A DNA stretch of 35,489 nucleotides from Erythrobacter sp. UBA1916 (GTDB lineage Bacteria; Pseudomonadota; Alphaproteobacteria; Sphingomonadales; Sphingomonadaceae): NCBI GenBank assembly GCA_002337385.1, contig DDFY01000008.1, forward strand, positions 285,054 through 320,542, in the 5' to 3' direction. Positions 6,918 through 13,822 of the stretch are shown here, piece by piece (the stretch's first letter is position 1; each line of letters opens with the position of its first letter). Under the pieces are notes generated by a model that was not told the DNA's origin, searched no databases, and saw only the letters and a list, made by a program, of their open reading frames with translations. Position numbers and translations under genes: made by a program.

Positions 6918-8702
6918 ATGGCTGAAAGCGCCATGCCTCAAACTGACATTCCGCCGTTTCGCCCGAAGTCTCGATGGGCGATGCCTGCCGTTTGGCAGGT
7001 CTGGCTCGCTTTCGTTGCGATCCTTATCGTGGTGATCCTCGTCACCGACTGGCCGCTGATGATGCAGGACCCGGATGATTACATGCGCCTGCTGCAGGTG
7101 CGCGACTGGCTGGGTGGGCAGGCCTTCTATGACACCCGCCAGTACCGGCTCAATCCGCCCGTTGGTGCGGACATGCACTGGATACGGCTCGTCGATCTCC
7201 CACTCGCCTTCTTCATGATGTTGTTCGGCACGGTGCTGCCGGCGGCCAAAGCCGAGGCGGTGACGCTGGCACTGGTGCCGTTGGGGCAACTGCTGCTGGC
7301 GCTATACTTGTTGCGCGCAATTGTGCGTCGGCTTGGGGGTGGCAAGGCCGAGCAACTCGCGGCGACCGTCATCGTGCCCCTGTTTCCGCTCCTTGTGACC
7401 AACTTCCTGCCAGCGCGGATCGACCACCACGGTTGGCAGGCGCTTGCCGCGCTAACTGTGGCATGGGCGATGGTATGCAATTCCCGGCGTCATGCCGCGC
7501 TGGCGGGGCTGGTCACGGCTGCATGGTTGATGATCTCGCTCGAAGGTATCGCCTTGGCCGCTGTATTTGGTGGGTTGTTCGCGCTGCGTTACGTTCTGTT
7601 CGGTGAACGCCAGCACGAGGCCTTTCTCGGTGCGCTCGCGCTCGGTATTGCCGTGCTGTTTGCGATCTTTCGCCCGGTGTCCGAGGTGTTCACCGCCTTG
7701 TGTGACTTGCCGGCATGGCCGCATATCGTCGCCTTTGGCGGCGGCGCGCTTGTCGCTGCCGGAGCGCGGATACTGCCCGGCCAGGGCCAGCCATTGGGGC
7801 GGCTGGCATCGCTTGTTCCCGTGGCGGCAGTGGCTGCGGCAGGACTGTTGGTGCCGCTTGGCTGGTGTGTTGTTTCGCCGCTTGATCTCGATCCCTTCCT
7901 TAAGGCGAACTGGTTCGACAACATGGCTGAAAGCGCCAACATCGCGCGCCAGAGTGCTTCGGTGGCGGGGATGACCTTGTGGACTTTGCTGCTGGCCGTG
8001 GTGGGAAGCTGGACGATGCTGGCTCAGTCGCAGAATCGCGAACTGTGGCAGGCGCGTGCCTTCTATGGCGTGGCACTTGTCGGCGCATGCGGTGTCTCGC
8101 TGCTGATTATGCGGGCTGGCCTCGGCGCGCAGCTCTTGTGCGTACCGGTTTCGGCCTTCCTGATCGTGAAATTCTGGGCGCGAGTGCGCGCAATAGAAGC
8201 CGCATTACCGCGTATAGTCGCGACCCTTGGCCTGCTGTTGCTTGCTACGCCGACCTTTGTCAGCGCCGCGCTGAAACCGCTCGATCGCGCCAACGTGCTC
8301 ACGCAGGTGCAATTGCCCGCAGGCTTGGCCGCGGAGTCATGCGATTACAGCAAGCTCAACGCGCTGCCGCGCTCGATGCTTTTTGCAACGCTCGATCGCG
8401 GTCCGGAAATTCTTGCCCGCACTCCCCACAGCGCGGTGATGAGTGGCTATCATCGCAATCAGGAAAAGATGCGCGAGACGATCCTTGGTTTTGCCGGTCC
8501 GTTGCCTGAGGCAGAAGCCATCATCCGCGCCAACCATGCCGATTTCGTTGTTGCCTGCCTGACCTCGGGCGACCTGGCGATTGCAGCCGGAGCGGGTGAG
8601 AACAACCTAGCCGACGCAATCTACGCCGGAACTCATCCTGACTGGCTTATGCCGGTGCCCGGCTTCGAACAGGGGCCTTTACGCGTCTATAAGGTGCGCT
8701 AG
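6918..8702 (+). CDS. Large multi-pass membrane protein, STT3-like GT-C glycosyltransferase candidate
   Basis: A 594-residue inner-membrane protein with about a dozen hydrophobic helices and a soluble C-terminal end. After the first helix (residues 26-44) comes MMQDPDDYMRLLQVRDW, an acidic DxDD motif where GT-C enzymes such as STT3/PglB hold their first metal-binding DxD. LPARIDHHGWQ near residue 160 resembles the DHH element of archaeal AglB and PglB. A later segment HSAVMSGYHRN recalls lipid-linked-sugar enzymes. The WWDYG acceptor motif of true oligosaccharyltransferases is not visible, so it more likely transfers a sugar from a polyprenyl carrier to another acceptor. ATG 6918 is 2 bp past the epimerase stop; GTG 6912 is an alternative. 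Its stop is only 2 bp from the convergent msrB stop. Confidence 0.72.
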   Translation: MAESAMPQTDIPPFRPKSRWAMPAVWQVWLAFVAILIVVILVTDWPLMMQDPDDYMRLLQVRDWLGGQAFYDTRQYRLNPPVGADMHWIRLVDLPLAFFMMLFGTVLPAAKAEAVTLALVPLGQLLLALYLLRAIVRRLGGGKAEQLAATVIVPLFPLLVTNFLPARIDHHGWQALAALTVAWAMVCNSRRHAALAGLVTAAWLMISLEGIALAAVFGGLFALRYVLFGERQHEAFLGALALGIAVLFAIFRPVSEVFTALCDLPAWPHIVAFGGGALVAAGARILPGQGQPLGRLASLVPVAAVAAAGLLVPLGWCVVSPLDLDPFLKANWFDNMAESANIARQSASVAGMTLWTLLLAVVGSWTMLAQSQNRELWQARAFYGVALVGACGVSLLIMRAGLGAQLLCVPVSAFLIVKFWARVRAIEAALPRIVATLGLLLLATPTFVSAALKPLDRANVLTQVQLPAGLAAESCDYSKLNALPRSMLFATLDRGPEILARTPHSAVMSGYHRNQEKMRETILGFAGPLPEAEAIIRANHADFVVACLTSGDLAIAAGAGENNLADAIYAGTHPDWLMPVPGFEQGPLRVYKVR

Positions 8703-8704
8703 CC

Positions 8705-9208
8705 TCAAGCAGGCCGGAATGTCAGCGCCACACCGTTGATGCAGTGGCGCTTGCCGGTCGGGCGGGGGCCGTCGTCGAACACGTGGCCGAGGTGCCCGCC
8801 GCAGTCGGCGCAGTGGACCTCGCGGCGCACATAACCAAGCTTGCGATCGGTCGAATAGCCCACCGCGCCCGCGTCGAGCGCCTGGTAGAAGCTGGGCCAG
8901 CCGGTGCCGCTGTCGAACTTGGTTTCCGAGGAATAGACCGCATTGTCGCACCCGGCGCAGTAGAAGGTGCCGGCGCGGTGCTCGTCGTTAAGCGGCGAGG
9001 TAAACGGGCGTTCGGTCGCCTCTTCGCGCAGCACGCGGTATTGCATGTCGGTGAGGCGGCGGCGCCATTCGGCGTCAGTGTGCGTCACACGGAAAGACTG
9101 CTGGGCCTTGGCGGGTTCGCTGCCGCAGGCGCTGAGCACGGGGAGCGACACGCCCACACCAAGCCAGGTCAGCACGGAGCGACGGGAAAGCGAGCGATTG
9201 TGGGTCAT
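8705..9208 (-). CDS. msrB: Peptide-methionine (R)-S-oxide reductase MsrB, Tat-exported lipoprotein form
   Basis: Reduces R-methionine sulfoxide in proteins. This 167-residue form has an N-terminal SRRSVLTWLG twin-arginine motif (residues 8-17) followed by a hydrophobic stretch and LSAC at 25-28, a lipobox, so it probably works anchored outside the cytoplasmic membrane. The MsrB domain follows: zinc cysteines C84/C87 and C133/C136, GTGWPSF, GGHLGHVF and the catalytic RHCINGVAL with C156. AGAGGTG precedes the ATG. It is the last gene of a reverse-strand operon behind an ABC-2 exporter, only 11 bp away. A periplasmic enzyme needs a membrane electron donor, and none is in the window. Confidence 0.94.
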   Translation of the reverse strand: MTHNRSLSRRSVLTWLGVGVSLPVLSACGSEPAKAQQSFRVTHTDAEWRRRLTDMQYRVLREEATERPFTSPLNDEHRAGTFYCAGCDNAVYSSETKFDSGTGWPSFYQALDAGAVGYSTDRKLGYVRREVHCADCGGHLGHVFDDGPRPTGKRHCINGVALTFRPA

Positions 9209-9219
9209 GGGTGCACCTC

Positions 9220-10497
9220 TTATCTGGTTGCGGCCGAACCCTTGCTGAACAGGCCGCGCACGAACCCGGCTGGTCCGCGCCTTCTCTCCACGCCCTTCTT
9301 AGCGCCTTGCGGGCCGGATTTCATCACCCGCTTGCGGAACATCCTTGCGCCAACGCGCACGAATACTGCCACACACAACGCCTGCCATGCCAGCGCCACC
9401 ACGTGCGGCCAGAGGCTTTCGTCCATCGCCGCGCGCGCCACCATCACAAAGGGCGAGCTTAGAGGAAACGCTCTACCGGCAAAGTCGATCCAGCCGCCAG
9501 AATTCGTGACGGTGAGGCTGGCAAGGAAGAACACCAGAATCTGCAGCATGGTGGCCGGCATCGACAGCGTCTGCACCTCGCGCACCGTCTTCGCCTGCGA
9601 GCCGATGGTGAGGAAGATCGCGCCCAGCAGCAGATAGCCCATGGCAAAATAGAGCGCGAACAGCACAATGAACATCGGCCAGCCTACACCCGGCATCGCA
9701 ATATCGGCCAGCGACACGCCGCCCGCCGTCAGCACGATTCCCGCCGTGGATCCCCACACGAGGATCCCGACCACCGAGATCGCCAGCATGGCAAACAGCT
9801 TGCCCAGAAACACCGCGTCCATCGGGATGGCGGCGGCAAGCACCTCGATGATCTTGTTGCCCTTCTCCTCCACGAGGTTCGACAGCACCATCGAGGCGAG
9901 CAGCATGATGAGAAGGAACAGCAGCACCTGCGCGCCTTGCGCGGTGTGGATGCGGGCGGAATTGCGCGCCGCTGCGCTTGAGGCGACGGTGCTGGTGGCC
10001 ACGGCGGGATAGTCGAGCGACTGGCCCTCGGCCTGCGCGGCGATCATGCCCACGATGCCCTGCCAGCGCCCGATGCTGCCTTCGGTGGCGGTGAGATGCG
10101 GCGCGGCGGGCGTGCCGGTGACCACGGCGGCAAGTTGCCCCTCGCTTTCCTGCAAGGTGGCCGCAGCATCGAAGGTTTCGTCTGACGCGACGGAGCGCAG
10201 CTCGCTCATCGGCGGGACGGCGGGGCCAAGTCGCTTGGCGAGGGCGTCGCGCGCCGTGATCATCGCGTGGTTATCCTCCGCGCTCATCGCCAGCCCCACG
10301 TTGGCAATCCCGGAGCCTTGTTGCACCTGCGCGCCGACACCGCCGGCCAGCACCATCACCACCACCGGGAACAGCGGGCCGAGCAGGAAGAAGATAAAAG
10401 CGCGGCTGAACAGGATCGCGGTAAAGTCGCGCCGTGCCACCACATAGGCGGCCTGAAGCAGCGGGAGGCGTCCGGCGGTCTGGCTCCTGGCGGTCAT
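9220..10497 (-). CDS. ABC-2 type (NatB-like) ABC transporter permease
   Basis: The membrane half of an exporter, 425 residues. A first helix at about residues 29-51 is followed by a large extracytoplasmic region (about 55-185) and then a cluster of five or six helices. The cytoplasmic element NLVEEKGNKIIEVLAAAIPMDAVFLGK is the typical coupling segment of ABC-2/NatB permeases. The tail is rich in Arg and Lys. It overlaps its ATPase gene by 4 bp (ATGA), which supports a two-component transporter. Related pairs export sodium, drugs or lipids; the cargo here is unknown. Confidence 0.9.
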   Translation of the reverse strand: MTARSQTAGRLPLLQAAYVVARRDFTAILFSRAFIFFLLGPLFPVVVMVLAGGVGAQVQQGSGIANVGLAMSAEDNHAMITARDALAKRLGPAVPPMSELRSVASDETFDAAATLQESEGQLAAVVTGTPAAPHLTATEGSIGRWQGIVGMIAAQAEGQSLDYPAVATSTVASSAAARNSARIHTAQGAQVLLFLLIMLLASMVLSNLVEEKGNKIIEVLAAAIPMDAVFLGKLFAMLAISVVGILVWGSTAGIVLTAGGVSLADIAMPGVGWPMFIVLFALYFAMGYLLLGAIFLTIGSQAKTVREVQTLSMPATMLQILVFFLASLTVTNSGGWIDFAGRAFPLSSPFVMVARAAMDESLWPHVVALAWQALCVAVFVRVGARMFRKRVMKSGPQGAKKGVERRRGPAGFVRGLFSKGSAATR

Positions 10498-11474
10498 GCC
10501 TCGTCTCCCGGTTCGCCTGCGACCATGTCTTTGGCCGCGACCTCGCCGGCAATGGCGACGAAGGCATCGTGCAGCCCGGCGCGCTCGATCGAAAACGAGA
10601 GGATACCTGCCTCGCCCTCGATCAGTGCCTTGAGCAGCGGCTCCACCCCGGTTTCGGGCAATGCGAAGGTCCAGAAGTCACCCACCCGGCGCGCGTCCTG
10701 CGGCAAGGCGGAGAGCCAGCCGCCTTCGCGGCGGCGCGTTTCCAGCCGGACCTGTGCGGGGATGCGGTCGCGCGCCTCGTCGACCCGGCCCGCAAACGGC
10801 ACCTTGCCGCCCGCGATGATCGCAATGCCTTCGCAAAGGCGCTCGGCGTGGGAGATGACATGGGTGGAGAAGATCACCGTGGTGCCCTTGTCGGCGAGCC
10901 CGCGGATCAGCACCTCCAGCTTACCCTGATTGATCGCATCGAGGCCCGAGAACGGCTCGTCGAGGACTACCAGTTTCGGTTCGTGAACCAGCGTGCCGAG
11001 CAGCTGCACGGTCTGCGCCATGCCCTTGGAAAGCTGGCGTATCTGTCGGTCGACCGCATGGCCGAGACCGTGGTTTTCAAGCAGCTCACGCGCCTTTTCG
11101 CGGCCCTGCTGCAGCGGCAGCCCGCGCAGCGCGCCCATGAAAGCAATCGCTTCATAGGCCTTCATCGCCGGGTAGAGTCCGCGCTCTTCGGGGAGGTAGC
11201 CGATGTAGCGGGCAACGTCCTGCGGGTTGCTCGCGCCCAGCACGATCCGCTCGCCCTCGTCGGGATCGATAATGCCGAGCAGCATGCGCAAGGTGGTGGT
11301 TTTGCCCGCGCCGTTGGGGCCGAGAATGCCGTAAATCGCGCCGGTGGGAATGGCCAGGTCCACCCCGTCGACCGCTGTGGTGCCATCGAACCGCTTGATG
11401 AGGTTGTGTGCCTCGATTGCCATAGGGGCCGAGGTGCCCTCGCGCGGGGAGAAATCGCCTGTCGCCATGTCCAT
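10494..11474 (-). CDS. ABC transporter ATP-binding protein (NatA-like)
   Basis: The ATPase of the exporter encoded with the following permease; 326 residues. Walker A GPNGAGKTT, the signature QLSKGM, Walker B LVVLDEPFSGLD and the switch STHVISHAE are all intact. A C-terminal region of about 100 residues follows the core, as in NatA/CcmA-type proteins that pair with ABC-2 permeases. The start is uncertain: ATG 11474, 11468 and 11423 (just before AIEAHNLIKRF) are all possible and none has a clear ribosome site. Its start is only 29 bp from the divergent queG start. Confidence 0.92.
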   Translation of the reverse strand: MDMATGDFSPREGTSAPMAIEAHNLIKRFDGTTAVDGVDLAIPTGAIYGILGPNGAGKTTTLRMLLGIIDPDEGERIVLGASNPQDVARYIGYLPEERGLYPAMKAYEAIAFMGALRGLPLQQGREKARELLENHGLGHAVDRQIRQLSKGMAQTVQLLGTLVHEPKLVVLDEPFSGLDAINQGKLEVLIRGLADKGTTVIFSTHVISHAERLCEGIAIIAGGKVPFAGRVDEARDRIPAQVRLETRRREGGWLSALPQDARRVGDFWTFALPETGVEPLLKALIEGEAGILSFSIERAGLHDAFVAIAGEVAAKDMVAGEPGDEA

Positions 11475-11503
11475 GCGGTCGCTTTAGGGGAAAGGAATGA
11501 ACG

Positions 11504-12580
11504 GTGCGTATCCTTACCATGGTTAGCGACACGAATGCCACGACGCTGCAGCAGCGGCTGCGCGACAAGGCGCGCGAGCTGGGCTTTGCGGCGATTGGCT
11601 TTGCGCCGGCCGAGGACGATCCGGTGCGCGCCGAAAGGCTGCACGAATGGATCGAGGCCGGTTATCACGGCGATATGCAGTGGATGGCCGACCGCGCCGA
11701 TGTGCGGCAGGGGCCGCAGTCGATGTGGCCGGTCGCCAGAAGCGTGATCGCATTGGGCATGAGCTATGCGCCAGATGTCGATCCGCTGGCGCTGGAGGGC
11801 GACCCTGAAAAGGCGCGGATTTCGGTCTATGCGCAGGGGCGTGACTATCACGACGTGGTCAAGAAGGCGCTGAAGGCGCTGGCGCGGTGGCTGGTCGAAC
11901 AGGCACCCGAGACCGAACTGAAGGTTTTCGTAGATACCGCGCCGGTGATGGAAAAGCCGCTGGGCGAGGCGGCAGGGCTCGGTTGGCAGGGCAAGCACAC
12001 CAACCTCGTCAGCCGCGAGCACGGCTCCTGGCTGTTTCTCGGCGCGATCTACACCACGGCGGAGTTCGAGCCTGACGAACCGCATTCCAACCGCTGCGGA
12101 TCGTGCCAGGCGTGCCAGGATGCCTGCCCGACCGATGCCTTCCCTTCACCATATCGGCTCGATGCTCGCCGCTGCATATCCTATTTGACGATTGAATATG
12201 CCGGGCCGATCCCGGAAGAGTTTCGCGAAGCCATCGGCAACCGCATCTACGGCTGCGACGATTGCCTCGCCGTTTGCCCGTGGAACAAGTTTGCGGAGAC
12301 GGCTGCGCGGCACAAGGCCTTCACCGCGCGCGAGGAGCTGGTTGAACCAATTGTGGCCGACTTGCTGACGCTCGACGATGCCGCTTTCCGCGCGAAGTTC
12401 TCGGGCTCACCGATCAAGCGGATCGGGCGCAACCGCTTCGTGCGCAATTGCCTGATCGCGGCGGGCAACAGCGGCAATTCGGCGCTGACCCAGCAGGTGC
12501 GAGCGTTGACCGGGGATGGTGATCCGGTGGTGGCGGAAGCCGCGCGCTGGGCGCTTGGCAAGCTTACATCAGTTCCTTGA
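11504..12580 (+). CDS. queG: Epoxyqueuosine reductase QueG
   Basis: Carries out the last step of queuosine synthesis in tRNA, reducing epoxyqueuosine with a cobalamin cofactor and two iron-sulfur clusters. The protein has 358 residues from the GTG at 11504. The catalytic Asp lies in KVFVDTAPVMEKPLGEAAGLGWQGKHTN. Two ferredoxin-type cysteine clusters are present, CGSCQACQDACP and CDDCLAVCPWN. A C-terminal HEAT-like tail fits tRNA binding. AAGGA lies 7 bases before the GTG, while ATG 11519 lacks a ribosome site, so GTG is preferred. The 3' end overlaps the convergent reductase gene by 17 bp. Confidence 0.95.
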   Translation: MRILTMVSDTNATTLQQRLRDKARELGFAAIGFAPAEDDPVRAERLHEWIEAGYHGDMQWMADRADVRQGPQSMWPVARSVIALGMSYAPDVDPLALEGDPEKARISVYAQGRDYHDVVKKALKALARWLVEQAPETELKVFVDTAPVMEKPLGEAAGLGWQGKHTNLVSREHGSWLFLGAIYTTAEFEPDEPHSNRCGSCQACQDACPTDAFPSPYRLDARRCISYLTIEYAGPIPEEFREAIGNRIYGCDDCLAVCPWNKFAETAARHKAFTAREELVEPIVADLLTLDDAAFRAKFSGSPIKRIGRNRFVRNCLIAAGNSGNSALTQQVRALTGDGDPVVAEAARWALGKLTSVP

Positions 12581-13790
12581 GCGGCCGCTCTATATCGGCA
12601 ACCTCTTCCGGGGCGACCTGAGTGCGCGCCTCGATCAGCTTGCGGCCCTGCACATAGTCCTTGGCCCGGTTGACGGCATCGACCGCGAGAATGCGGCCAT
12701 CCTTCAGATAGACCACCGAAAAGCTCCGCTCCGCCGGATCGCCGCGCAGCACGGTGGCGTCATGGCCCTGGCTGATCCCGGCGGTCTGCAGCTTGAGGTC
12801 GTACTGGTTCGACCAGAACCACGGGAAGGCCGCATAGGGCACCGGAGCCCCGCAGATCGCGCTGGCAGCGGTCTTGGCCATGTCGTTGGCGTTCTGCACG
12901 CTTTCGAGCCGGATCACGGCGCCGCCCGCATGGCCGTTGGCATGGGCGGCGCAGTCGCCGATGGCGTAGATGTCGGGCAGGCTGGTGTGGCAGAATTCGT
13001 CGACATCGACGCCGTTGGCCCCGGCGGCCCCGGCATCGATCAGCGGGCCGACCGCAGGCACGATCCCGATCCCGACAACCACCGCATCGCAGGGCAGTAC
13101 TTCGCCGTTGGTCAGCTCGACCCCGGTCACGCGGGTGCCATCGCCCTGCAGGCAATCGACCCCGACACCGATCCGCAGGTCGACGCCTTGCGCGCGGTGT
13201 TCGCCCTCATAAAAGCGCGACAGCTCCTCGCCCGCCACGCGTGAGAGAACGCGGTCGAGCGCCTCGATCAGCACGACATCGCAGCCCAGCTTGCGCAGCA
13301 CGGCCGCCGTCTCAAGCCCGATATAGCCGCCGCCGATCACCACGACCCGGCGCCTGCCCTCGGCTAGTTCAGCGATCAGCTTGTCGACATCGGCCTTGTC
13401 GCGCACGGCGTGGACGCCTTCCAGACTGCCGCCCGCGCAGGACAACCTGCGGGCATTGCCGCCGGCGGCCCAGATCAGCTGGCCATAGCCCATGGTCTCG
13501 CCCCCGGAGAGCGTGACCTGGTGGGCATCGGGATCGATCCGGGTCACCGCCTTGCCGAGATGCAGCGTAACGCCTTTTTCGGCCCAGAAGGCCTCGGGCC
13601 GGATCAGCAAGCGTTCGAACGGCTTGTCGCCGCTGAGATATTCCTTCGACAGCGGTGGCCGTTCGTAAGGCGGATGCTGATCGCGCCCGATCATGGCTAT
13701 CGAGCCGGTGAAACCCTGTTGCCGCAAGGCGATTGCGGCCTGAGCGCCGCCATGGCCGGCACCAACGATGATCACGTCATAGCTTGTCAT
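12564..13790 (-). CDS. ArR-like NAD(P)H:ferredoxin reductase (FAD), monooxygenase redox partner type
   Basis: Passes electrons from NAD(P)H to a [2Fe-2S] ferredoxin. The 408-residue protein starts SYDVIIVGAGHGGAQAAIALRQ, an FAD Rossmann site, and has a second nucleotide site at VVVIGGGYIGLETAAVL and the flavin element DIYAIGDCAAHANG. PYERPPLSKEYL and FPWFWSNQYDLKLQ are hallmarks of ferredoxin and putidaredoxin reductases. The wording closely resembles ArR of Novosphingobium aromaticivorans, which feeds cytochrome P450s, as far as I recall that sequence. No ferredoxin or P450 gene is in the window. The ATG at 13790 is chosen because family likeness begins there. It lies 32 bp after the glutamate dehydrogenase stop, probably in one operon. 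Confidence 0.9.
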   Translation of the reverse strand: MTSYDVIIVGAGHGGAQAAIALRQQGFTGSIAMIGRDQHPPYERPPLSKEYLSGDKPFERLLIRPEAFWAEKGVTLHLGKAVTRIDPDAHQVTLSGGETMGYGQLIWAAGGNARRLSCAGGSLEGVHAVRDKADVDKLIAELAEGRRRVVVIGGGYIGLETAAVLRKLGCDVVLIEALDRVLSRVAGEELSRFYEGEHRAQGVDLRIGVGVDCLQGDGTRVTGVELTNGEVLPCDAVVVGIGIVPAVGPLIDAGAAGANGVDVDEFCHTSLPDIYAIGDCAAHANGHAGGAVIRLESVQNANDMAKTAASAICGAPVPYAAFPWFWSNQYDLKLQTAGISQGHDATVLRGDPAERSFSVVYLKDGRILAVDAVNRAKDYVQGRKLIEARTQVAPEEVADIERPLKELM

Positions 13791-13822
13791 GGCGGGGTGT
13801 TGCCCGGATTGTCGCCCCAGCG

